From JACQNR01 sp049515175 (lineage in GTDB: Bacteria > Acidobacteriota > Terriglobia > UBA7540): a DNA stretch of 12,448 bases. A program made the translations under genes and the position numbers. Below, piece after piece: positions 5,953 through 11,792 of the stretch. The DNA is taken from the NCBI GenBank assembly GCA_049515175.1, contig JBEKUI010000126.1:1-12448 (forward strand), written 5' to 3'. How positions within the stretch are numbered: position 1 is the first letter of the stretch; every line of letters begins with the position of its first letter. The notes beneath the pieces were generated by a model that saw only the letters and a program-made list of their open reading frames with translations, was not told the origin of the DNA and ran no database searches.

Positions 5953-8160
5953 ATGGACAAAGCGGCGACACTTGATCCCGACCTCATTGCCGGCAAGCAG
6001 TCTCACATCAGCGTGGAGCGCTACTTTGAGACTTCGCTGCTGCTGATGCTGGCGACGGCCTTCGCCACCGTGGCCACGACCGGCAAGCTCGATCTGCCGT
6101 CGATCGTGGTGGTGGCGGCGGCGCTGGCGTTGCGCATCTGGAGCCAGGTCCGCGAGCTGGGCCTCTCGCTCTCGCCGCGCACGGTCACCCGCCTCTCGAT
6201 CTTCTACATCTTCTTTTACGTCCTCGACTTCCTCATCTTCTCCAACGGCCTGACGATGCTCGACAACATGCTCACGGCCACCGTTCACCTCGTCCTTTTC
6301 ACCGCCGTGGTCAAGATCTTTTCCGCCCGCACTTATCGCGATTACGCTTACCTCTCGACGCTCTCGTTCATGATGATCCTGGGCAGCGCCGTGCTCACCG
6401 TGGGGACGGTGTTTCTGGTCTGCTTCACGTTCTACATGATCTTCGCCATTTCCACGCTCATCAGCTACGAGGTGAAGCGTTCCACGGAGCTCTCGCACCG
6501 GCCTCCGGAAGGCCCCTTCCGCGCGCCGGCGAAAAATCGCGGCGCCGTCGAAAAAGCTCTGAGCACGGCGACCGTGGGGCTCGCGGCGGGAATCGTGGCG
6601 CTCGCCGCGATTCTCTTCTTTGTGATTCCGCGCTACCGCACCGGCTACCTGACGGGCCTGGGCACGGAGGCGCAGCACATCTCGGGATTCTCCGGCACGG
6701 TGAACCTGGGCGACATTCACAAGATACTGCGCTCGAATCTCGTGGTGATGCGCGTCATGGTGGAGGGCGGCCCGCGCGAGTTCCAGGGGCTCAAGTGGCG
6801 TGGCGTGGGACTGAATAGTTTCGACGGCAAGCAGTGGTACAACGACAACACCGAGCAGAAGAGTATCCCGGCGGCGTCGTTCCAGCGCTTCCTCGTGCCG
6901 CGCCCGGAAGGATGGCCGAACCGGCGCTCCCGCCCCCTGCGTTACCGCGTCCTGCTTTCGCCCGTCTCGACCGATGTGCTGTTTGCCGCCCCCATGCCGC
7001 GCGAGATTACCGGCCGCATCAACGCCGTCATGCAGGACCAGACGGAATCGCTGCACTCGCCCGGGCACGGCTACGCTCCCTTCAGCTATGAGGTGGCCTC
7101 CGAAGTCGGCGTTCCCTCACCCGACGAATTGCGTCGCGCCCGGGCCGAATATTCCGCCGAGATTCAGCGCATCTATCTCAATCTCCCGGAACTCGATCCG
7201 CGCATCGCGGTGCTCGCCCGCCAGCTTACCGCTCCCGCCGGCAACAACTACGACCGCGCCTTCGCCATCGAGCAGCACCTGCGCAACAACTTCACCTACT
7301 CGCTCGACCCCCAGGGAATCGATCCGGCCAATCCCCTCGGGAGTTTTCTCTTTGAATCACGGAGCGGCTACTGCGAGTTCTTTGCGGCGGCGATGACGGT
7401 GATGCTGCGCACGCAAGGGATCCCGGCGCGGCTCGTCAACGGCTTTCAAACGGGAAGCTACAATCGCGTGGGCAAGGACTTCATCGTGCGCGGGCGCGAC
7501 GCCCACAGTTGGGTGGAAGTCTATTTCTCCGATTACGGCTGGGTGAGCTTCGATCCCACTCCCGCCGACCCCAATCCCGTTCTGCCCGGCGCTTTCGACG
7601 ATTACCTCGACACCGCCAGCCTGTTCTGGAGCGAATGGATCATCAACTATGACTTCGCCCACCAGGTGCGGCTGGCGCAGAGCGTCGAGCAGGACTCGCG
7701 CCAGATGCAGCGCGATTTCCAGCAACGTGTGAAGCGCCTCCAGCAGCAGACGATTCGCCTCGCCTATCGCGCCGAGGCCTGGCTGATGTCGCACAAGCTT
7801 CTGGTCTTCCTCTTCATGCTGGCGGTTCTGGCCGCCCTGGTCCTGGCCGAGAAAGGCACGAGTATCGCCGAGTGGCGCTTCCTGCTGGCCTGGAAATTCC
7901 GCCGGCTCGACCGCTCGCTGACCCCCGCCGAGGCCACGCTCACCTACGGGCGCTTCCTGCGGGCGCTGAGCAGGAAGGGCTTTCGCAAACCTCCCGCGCA
8001 GACGCCGCGCGAGTTTGCCACCTCTTTCCTCGGCACCAGCCTGGATCCGCCCGTCAGCGAATTCACCCGCCTCTACAATGCCCTTCGCTTCGGCCAGGCT
8101 CCGGTCTCGCTCACGCGCCTGCGCGCCTTGCTGGAAGAAATCACCGCCAGCAAGCAGTAA
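5953..8160 (+). CDS. TgpA-like membrane transglutaminase (DUF3488 N-terminus, transglutaminase core)
   Basis: A 735-residue inner-membrane protein. The N-terminal third holds about seven hydrophobic segments (near residues 25-43, 49-64, 80-97, 106-123, 132-148, 150-171 and 207-226), as in TgpA/DUF3488 proteins. A periplasmic part follows with the transglutaminase/papain-like core. Cys474 lies in SGYCEFFAAAMTVMLR, His518 in GRDAHSWVEVYF and Asp534 in SFDPTPADP, giving a complete Cys-His-Asp triad. A further membrane helix (about 616-632) and a cytoplasmic C-terminal domain with LTYGRFLRALSRKG and TPREFA complete the usual TgpA layout. Family members are essential in Pseudomonas aeruginosa and have been linked to the cell envelope; the substrate is not established. 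The usual MoxR ATPase and DUF58 neighbours are absent here. The start is supported by its fit to the family rather than by a strong ribosome binding site. Confidence 0.9.
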   Translation: MDKAATLDPDLIAGKQSHISVERYFETSLLLMLATAFATVATTGKLDLPSIVVVAAALALRIWSQVRELGLSLSPRTVTRLSIFYIFFYVLDFLIFSNGLTMLDNMLTATVHLVLFTAVVKIFSARTYRDYAYLSTLSFMMILGSAVLTVGTVFLVCFTFYMIFAISTLISYEVKRSTELSHRPPEGPFRAPAKNRGAVEKALSTATVGLAAGIVALAAILFFVIPRYRTGYLTGLGTEAQHISGFSGTVNLGDIHKILRSNLVVMRVMVEGGPREFQGLKWRGVGLNSFDGKQWYNDNTEQKSIPAASFQRFLVPRPEGWPNRRSRPLRYRVLLSPVSTDVLFAAPMPREITGRINAVMQDQTESLHSPGHGYAPFSYEVASEVGVPSPDELRRARAEYSAEIQRIYLNLPELDPRIAVLARQLTAPAGNNYDRAFAIEQHLRNNFTYSLDPQGIDPANPLGSFLFESRSGYCEFFAAAMTVMLRTQGIPARLVNGFQTGSYNRVGKDFIVRGRDAHSWVEVYFSDYGWVSFDPTPADPNPVLPGAFDDYLDTASLFWSEWIINYDFAHQVRLAQSVEQDSRQMQRDFQQRVKRLQQQTIRLAYRAEAWLMSHKLLVFLFMLAVLAALVLAEKGTSIAEWRFLLAWKFRRLDRSLTPAEATLTYGRFLRALSRKGFRKPPAQTPREFATSFLGTSLDPPVSEFTRLYNALRFGQAPVSLTRLRALLEEITASKQ

Positions 8161-8166
8161 GGAGAG

Positions 8167-8194
8167 GGCAGTCGGCAGCAAGCATTAGACAGTT
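8167..8194 (+). repeat. Degenerate heptad repeats after the transglutaminase stop
   Basis: Four 7-bp units, GGCAGTC, GGCAGCA, AGCATTA and GACAGTT, begin six bases past the stop codon. They share the period and CAGT core with the arrays around the nuclease at 2118 and have the same orientation relative to the upstream gene. The third unit is badly decayed, so this looks like a remnant. Confidence 0.55.
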
Positions 8195-8207
8195 AAACGG
8201 AGTTGTT

Positions 8208-8232
8208 CGGGGTCAGGAAAACGGGGTCTGAC
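8208..8232. repeat. CGGGGTC direct pair with a GTCAG/CTGAC hairpin
   Basis: CGGGGTCAG at 8208-8216 and CGGGGTCTGAC at 8222-8232 form a 14-base-spaced direct repeat. GTCAG (8212-8216) can also pair with CTGAC (8228-8232). It lies between two convergent genes. It resembles, from memory, the GGGGTCAG/CTGACCCC palindromes found with REP-associated transposases. There is no U-run, so it is not a standard terminator. Confidence 0.35.
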
Positions 8233-8251
8233 TGGAATCGGAAGGCAAGCA

Positions 8252-9079
8252 TCAGCGAAAGGCTTCAGTGCGCGCTCGGACTGACATCGGCAAATTCTCG
8301 ACACTTGGAGTCGACGCAGCACGCGTGGAGTCAGGCCGCGGCTGCCATTCGTAATTCATGTAGTCGATTTCAAGGGTTGATCGCCCGAACAGGCGTAATT
8401 GGACTTCCGTCCTATTGCTAACCGGAAACCAGAAGTCCCCAAACTTTGCATATTCGTGCACGAAATGCGTATTGCGGACCCAAAAGGAGGGGCGTTGCGC
8501 GGGTTCTCCCTCGAGGCGTTGAATGGCATAATCCCCGGCCGTAACCCAAATCTTTCCGCGAAACAAGAATTTGTTGGGCGTGCGCGGTTCGACATTGAAA
8601 ACATAAGCTTGAGCCTTGCTATCGTACTCGGCAAAGCTGAAGAGATAGTTGCGGCGGCAGATCTCTACCCCTTCGCGCGCCGGCGCGCGAGCGTTGGCAC
8701 GCTCGTTCTCCATCAGGGGTGTGAAGACACGATTCTCCACTGTGCGCGAACCTGAGCGTTCGACGACGCGGAAATCTTTTTCGTCGGGCGCTGCAAAATG
8801 CGTTTCGACCACGATGCGGGCTTCGCGGCGCAAGAGCCCGTTCTTCGCAACGTAGTGGCGACGGCTCCAGTAAGCTTGCAGCGCCGCCTGACGCTCCGCG
8901 TTGGCCTTTTCCATCCGCATCAGAACGCTATCTTGGGTCTCACCCCCAGGCATGTCCTGGGCGAGGATCGATCCCAACGTGGGCAGCGCCAAAAGTGACG
9001 CGAACCAGAGTGCGGCTCGCGCAGCCGATCCCGCAGCAGACAAGACTCGCGCCGCCGAAATTTCTTTCGGGATTCTCAT
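8252..9079 (-). CDS. Secreted protein with a LolA-like/outer-membrane lipoprotein-sorting type fold, function unknown
   Basis: A 275-residue exported protein. The N-terminus has Arg/Lys followed by a hydrophobic stretch (about residues 21-38) and a likely signal-peptidase site after SILA (about residue 40). The mature part has a helix with HYVAKNGLLRREARIVVE, then alternating beta strands including FRGKIWVTAGDYAIQRLEGE, FVHEYAKFGDFWFPV and RSTLEIDYMNYEW. This strand pattern, where a measured quantity is related to a starting sequence and ends in a polar tail, is like the periplasmic LolA/LolB/DUF2092 group that binds lipids or lipoproteins. I recognise the fold type only, not a named family. 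The start at 9079 is chosen because a GGGGA box lies six bases upstream and the signal peptide then begins properly; an in-frame ATG at 9121 would add 14 residues. It converges on the transglutaminase gene. Confidence 0.62.
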   Translation of the reverse strand: MRIPKEISAARVLSAAGSAARAALWFASLLALPTLGSILAQDMPGGETQDSVLMRMEKANAERQAALQAYWSRRHYVAKNGLLRREARIVVETHFAAPDEKDFRVVERSGSRTVENRVFTPLMENERANARAPAREGVEICRRNYLFSFAEYDSKAQAYVFNVEPRTPNKFLFRGKIWVTAGDYAIQRLEGEPAQRPSFWVRNTHFVHEYAKFGDFWFPVSNRTEVQLRLFGRSTLEIDYMNYEWQPRPDSTRAASTPSVENLPMSVRARTEAFR

Positions 9080-9085
9080 TTTGGG

Positions 9086-9090
9086 TCCCC
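9086..9090 (-). promoter_or_regulatory. Ribosome binding site deciding the start of the secreted protein
   Basis: On the minus strand GGGGA is followed six bases later by ATG at 9079. The alternative in-frame ATG at 9121 would extend the protein ahead of the signal peptide. Confidence 0.45.
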
Positions 9091-9199
9091 GAGTGGTTGA
9101 TGGTGCACACAGGGTTTCCATTTTTGAAGCCCCAGATAATCACTAAAGCCTATTCGCCCATGTCGCGTCTGTTCAAAATTGCTCACTTTGGCGGGAAGT

Positions 9200-9289
9200 G
9201 GTAGCCACGGTCAATCCGTAATTTGAATTGACCGTGGGTTTATCGTGAAGAGAAACCCCACGGTCAGAACAGCCCTGACCGTGGCTACC
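9200..9289. repeat. Nested four-arm palindrome, element 1 (REP/BIME-like)
   Basis: A 90-bp element with perfect ends GGTAGCCACGGTCA (9200-9213) and TGACCGTGGCTACC (9276-9289). Inside are four arms made of one sequence. CCACGGTCAAT (9205-9215) pairs with ATTGACCGTGG (9227-9237), and CCACGGTCAG (9258-9267) pairs with CTGACCGTGG (9275-9284). The central arms can also pair with each other (GACCGTGGGTTT with AAACCCCACGGTC, one bulge) around a TGAAGA loop. It can thus form either two hairpins or one long cruciform. It is related to the element at 9796-9880. Confidence 0.85.
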
Positions 9290-9370
9290 TGCTTTTATGT
9301 CGGCAACCGATAAGAAGCCAGGACAGGCCATGGATAGGACGCGGTGACAGAAACGTTGCGCGTATCCGTG

Positions 9371-9421
9371 GGGCGCATACATAAAAGACAATATCTGCGC
9401 CACCCGCGCATATATGCGCCC
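9371..9421. repeat. GCGCATA palindrome cluster
   Basis: GCGCATATATGCGC at 9406-9419 is a perfect 14-bp palindrome. In addition GGGCGCATA (9371-9379) pairs with TATGCGCCC (9413-9421), and GGCGCA (9372-9377) with TGCGCC (9396-9401). It lies 40 bases beyond the stop of the small membrane protein gene, so it might act in transcript 3' end formation or protection, although there is no U-run. Confidence 0.55.
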
Positions 9422-9460
9422 GCGCACTTCCCTCTTGTTGTCTGGCCCATCGTCACGGCC

Positions 9461-9691
9461 CTAGAACGCTGCCCGCCGCTTCTTGTTTTCATCCATCTCC
9501 CGCTTCTCGCTTTCTTCATAATCCTTGCGATGCAGCAGGACGATCGCCGCCCCGACCACCACCAATAGAAGCACCTCGGCCGCAGCCGAAAGCGGAAAGG
9601 GGAGATCATAATGGGCAAGCGGCGCGAGTAGGACATACACCCCAGCCAGCACGACATCCAGTGGCTTTATCTTGAATTTAGACTCAGGCAT
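9461..9691 (-). CDS. Small two-helix membrane protein, function unknown
   Basis: A 76-residue protein with a Lys-rich start (MPESKFKIKP), a hydrophobic helix at about residues 11-25, a short polar turn (AHYDLPFP), a second helix at about 38-54 (EVLLLVVVGAAIVLL) and a highly charged C-terminal tail rich in Glu, Lys and Arg. It would be an inner-membrane protein with both ends in the cytoplasm. The start at 9691 has a GGAGG box three bases upstream; an in-frame ATG at 9703 lacks one. I do not recognise a family. The amphipathic pattern, the ribosome binding site and the lack of a better gene on the other strand support it as real. It stands alone between repeat elements. Confidence 0.58.
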   Translation of the reverse strand: MPESKFKIKPLDVVLAGVYVLLAPLAHYDLPFPLSAAAEVLLLVVVGAAIVLLHRKDYEESEKREMDENKKRRAAF

Positions 9692-9795
9692 CTTCCTCCA
9701 CATTCAGCGCCGTTTGGCGAGACATCTTCAATCATCCAGATCAGAACTGCGGCGGCAGACCACCTATCTGCTCGGCCCTGCAGACGCCTTGCGCG

Positions 9796-9880
9796 GGTAG
9801 CGCAGAATTGGTCTGTAACTCTGCGGCTCTAATGCTGAAGAACGAACCGCAGAGGTCGAAATCACCGAACTCTGCGCTAC
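9796..9880. repeat. Nested four-arm palindrome, element 2 (same architecture, different stems)
   Basis: Ends GGTAGCGCAGA (9796-9806) and TCTGCGCTAC (9871-9880) are inverted repeats. Inside, CTCTGCGG (9820-9827) is complementary to CCGCAGAG (9847-9854), around a centre containing TGAAGA (9835-9840). Arms 1-2 (CGCAGA/TCTGCG) and 3-4 (CGCAGAG/CTCTGCG) can also pair as two hairpins. The ends (GGTAGC...GCTAC) and centre (GG.T.TA, TGAAGA, AACC) match those of the element at 9200-9289, while the stem sequence is different. Confidence 0.72.
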
Positions 9881-9885
9881 TTTGC

Positions 9886-9906
9886 TACTGCCTTCTGCCT
9901 ACTGCT
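9886..9906 (-). repeat. Heptad repeats after the SDR stop
   Basis: Three 7-bp units on the plus strand, TACTGCC, TTCTGCC and TACTGCT, end four bases before the stop codon of the SDR gene. On the coding (minus) strand they read AGCAGTA, GGCAGAA and GGCAGTA, the same sense orientation and CAGT core as the repeats after the adaptor and the transglutaminase. They begin five bases after the four-arm palindrome element 2. Confidence 0.55.
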
Positions 9907-9910
9907 TCCT

Positions 9911-10654
9911 TCACGGAATCGACTTGCCTCCATCCACGGAGAAGACTTGCCCAGTGATGAACTCGCCGGAGGTGGCAAGAAACAGGACCATCTCGGCGAT
10001 ATCCTCGGCGCGGCCGGCCCTTTGGAGAGGAGTTGTCTTCAGCACATTTTCGGACCATGAACTCAGGTCCTCGCCGGGAAGCATGATCGAGCCCGGCGCG
10101 ACGCTGTTCACCAGAATCTGCGGGGCGAGCGCGCGGGCAAGACAGCGCGTCACGGCGATCACGCCGGCCTTCGAAGCGCAATAATGCGTGTAACTCGGCC
10201 AGGCCTCCAGGCCGCCCAGCGATGAGATGTTGATGATCCGGCCGCGCTTGCGCTTTCGCATGAGGCGCGCCGCGGCCTGGGCGCAGAAAAAAGTCCCCTT
10301 CAGATTAGTTCCCAGAATGCGGTCCCAATCCTCTTCGGTAAGCTGGTCCCACGTGCGCCGATAGAAGATCGCGGCGTTGTTGACGAGGATGTCGAGCCGC
10401 CGGAATTTCTTCTCGATGGCGCGGAACATCGTCTTGACCTGCGCAGGCCGGGAGACGTCGGCGCGCACGGCCATTGCCCGCACGCCGAGGGCTTCGATCT
10501 CGCGCACGGTGCGCAGCGCCTCCGCCCGCGAGTGCAGGTAGTTCACCACCACGTCCGCGCCCGCCCGCGCCAGGGTCAGGGCTATGACTCGCCCGATGCG
10601 ACGGCCGGCGCCGGTGACGAGCGCCACTTGGTTCTTCAGAGGTCGGCTATCCAT
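9911..10654 (-). CDS. Short-chain dehydrogenase/reductase, pteridine-reductase-like cofactor motif
   Basis: A 247-residue cytosolic NAD(P)H oxidoreductase of the classical SDR size. The Rossmann motif is TGAGRRIG (Thr14-Gly21): the second glycine of TGxxxGxG is replaced by Arg19, as in pteridine reductases (PTR1/FolM type), and HSR follows the second strand at 41-43, which suggests NADPH. NNAA is at 92-95, and the catalytic Ser144 (or 145), Tyr158 and Lys162 are in place (SYTHYCASK). The C-terminus GQVFSVDGGKSIP closes the fold as in FabG-like enzymes. The substrate is not determined; pteridine, quinonoid or acyl substrates are all possible. No clear ribosome binding site precedes the ATG. 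A TATCAT at 10666-10661 sits where a -10 box would place the start of transcription on the ATG itself, but no -35 is seen. It is divergent from the glutaredoxin gene. Confidence 0.88.
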   Translation of the reverse strand: MDSRPLKNQVALVTGAGRRIGRVIALTLARAGADVVVNYLHSRAEALRTVREIEALGVRAMAVRADVSRPAQVKTMFRAIEKKFRRLDILVNNAAIFYRRTWDQLTEEDWDRILGTNLKGTFFCAQAAARLMRKRKRGRIINISSLGGLEAWPSYTHYCASKAGVIAVTRCLARALAPQILVNSVAPGSIMLPGEDLSSWSENVLKTTPLQRAGRAEDIAEMVLFLATSGEFITGQVFSVDGGKSIP

Positions 10655-10759
10655 AGTGCCATGATAGATACCACGCCGCGCGCCGCTTGCCTAGAGGCCG
10701 CTCCGTTCGGCCCGGAAGTCTGCGATGCGGAGTGGCGCCGGGTGGCGGCGACGAATCGT

Positions 10760-10788
10760 TTGACGCCTTTTCAGCCCTCACCTATTAT
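10760..10788 (+). promoter_or_regulatory. Strong sigma70-like promoter giving a near-leaderless transcript
   Basis: TTGACG (10760-10765), a 17-bp spacer and TATTAT (10783-10788) each match consensus at 5 of 6. Transcription would begin near 10795, only about three bases before the ATG at 10798. There is no purine-rich box ahead of that ATG. This would drive the glutaredoxin gene, bshB1 and probably the transporter. Confidence 0.68.
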
Positions 10789-10797
10789 GACTTTGCC

Positions 10798-11058
10798 ATG
10801 CCTCTCATGGAGGTCGTGCTCTACACGAAGCCGGGTTGCTGCCTGTGTGATGAAGTGAAGGCGCAACTGCAAGCGCTCCGGCAGCAGCACACCTTCGAAT
10901 ATCGTGAGGTGAACATTCTGGAAGACCGGGAAGCCTTCGAGCGATTTCAGGAAGAGATTCCGGTGGTCTTCATGGGCGGGAAGAAAGCATTCAAATACCA
11001 TCTTGATGAGAACGAATTCCTGAAACGCCTGGCGCGGGGAGCGAAGCATGATGCTTGA
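10798..11058 (+). CDS. Glutaredoxin-like thioredoxin-fold protein (DUF836-type)
   Basis: An 86-residue protein with the glutaredoxin order of elements: strand MEVVLYTKPG, the active-site CCLC (Cys14, Cys15, Cys17; redox pair expected to be Cys14 and Cys17), a helix rich in Gln/Leu, the FEYREVNILEDRE strand-helix and a cis-proline segment EEIPVVFMGG with Pro55. It is likely a cytosolic thiol-disulfide exchange protein. The start at 10798 is preferred over upstream in-frame codons because the protein begins at the expected strand and a strong promoter sits directly before it. Its last 11 bases overlap the start of bshB1, which suggests coupled translation and a common role in thiol chemistry. 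The extra Cys15 is unusual. Whether it works with glutathione, bacillithiol or thioredoxin cannot be told from sequence. Confidence 0.85.
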   Translation: MPLMEVVLYTKPGCCLCDEVKAQLQALRQQHTFEYREVNILEDREAFERFQEEIPVVFMGGKKAFKYHLDENEFLKRLARGAKHDA

Positions 11059-11761
11059 CGTCCTATCCATTGTTGCCCATCCCGACGACACTGAGCTGAC
11101 CTGCGGCGGGACGGTCATCAAAATGGCCGAAGCGGGCTACAAGGTCGGGGTCCTCGACTTGACCGCCGGGGAATCGGGCACGCGCGGCAACGCCCTTTTG
11201 CGCGAGCGCGAGGCGGCGAAAGCCTCCAAGGTAATGGGGCTCGCACACCGCGAGAATCTCGGCTTGCCCGACGCCGGAATCGAAAACACGCGCGAGCACA
11301 AGCTGAAGATCGCGGAGCGGATTCGCGCCCTGCGCCCGCGCACGGTGATTCTGCCCTACTGGGAAGGCCGTCATCCCGACCACTACATGACCGGGCGCAT
11401 CGGTTATGAAGCGTGCTTCCTCGCCGGCCTCGCCAAGATTTCGTTGCCTGGGCAGCCCTTCCGGCCGCACAAGATTATTTACGCCACCTATTACGTGCCT
11501 GCGGTGCGGCCCACCTTTGTCGTGGATATCACCGCGCAACACGAGAAAAAGCTGAAAGCCATCCTTTGCTACTCGTCGCAGTTCTCCCCTCGCAAGGATA
11601 TGCAGAACCTTTTTCCCGCCCGCGCCGACCTGCGCGAGCGCGTCGCGTCGCTGGCGAGGCATTTCGGATTGATGATCGGCGCGCGCTATGGCGAGCCCTT
11701 CGTCACCCGCGAGGTCGCCCAGGTGGACGACATCGTGAACATGCCGGTGAAATCCATCTGA
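11048..11761 (+). CDS. bshB1: Bacillithiol biosynthesis deacetylase BshB1 (PIG-L family)
   Basis: A 237-residue zinc-dependent N-deacetylase of the PIG-L/LmbE family. AHPDDTELTCGG carries the metal and catalytic residues His11, Asp13 and Asp14; a second metal ligand is in GRHPDHYMTGRIG (His112, with Asp111 beside it). GESGTRGNA (about 41-49) and LGLPD (about 71-75) are characteristic of BshB1 rather than other PIG-L members. BshB1 removes the acetyl group from N-acetylglucosaminyl-malate, the second step of bacillithiol synthesis. The length matches the family. A GGGGA box at 11036-11040 lies seven bases before the ATG at 11048; a second ATG follows directly at 11051. It overlaps the glutaredoxin-like gene by 11 nt. 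The genes for BshA and BshC are not in the window, so the pathway itself is inferred. Confidence 0.88.
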   Translation: MMLDVLSIVAHPDDTELTCGGTVIKMAEAGYKVGVLDLTAGESGTRGNALLREREAAKASKVMGLAHRENLGLPDAGIENTREHKLKIAERIRALRPRTVILPYWEGRHPDHYMTGRIGYEACFLAGLAKISLPGQPFRPHKIIYATYYVPAVRPTFVVDITAQHEKKLKAILCYSSQFSPRKDMQNLFPARADLRERVASLARHFGLMIGARYGEPFVTREVAQVDDIVNMPVKSI

Positions 11762-11792
11762 ATTGCCGCGCGCGTGACCGGCGCATCGAACC

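Larger units (their letters stand above)
9080..9460. other. 381-bp gene-free stretch holding two palindromic clusters
   Basis: No credible gene is seen on either strand; short open frames here overlap the palindromes and lack ribosome binding sites. The stretch holds the nested palindrome at 9200-9289 and the GCGCATA palindrome cluster at 9371-9421. The part from 9080 to 9199 should carry the promoter of the secreted-protein gene, but no convincing -35/-10 pair was found. Confidence 0.6.

Noticed and set aside
5134..7068. A 644-codon minus-strand open frame across the pump/transglutaminase junction
   Set aside because: It spans two recognised plus-strand genes and has the same low-complexity antisense composition; no ribosome binding site or family motif.
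9200..9289. Rho-independent terminator
   Set aside because: The stems are strong, but no U-run follows on either strand and the four-arm architecture is more complex than a terminator; the related copy at 9796 also lacks a U-run.
9295..9657. A 120-codon minus-strand frame (9295-9657) and a 74-codon plus-strand frame (9344-9568)
   Set aside because: Both overlap the 9461-9691 gene in other frames; neither has a ribosome binding site or a plausible protein pattern.
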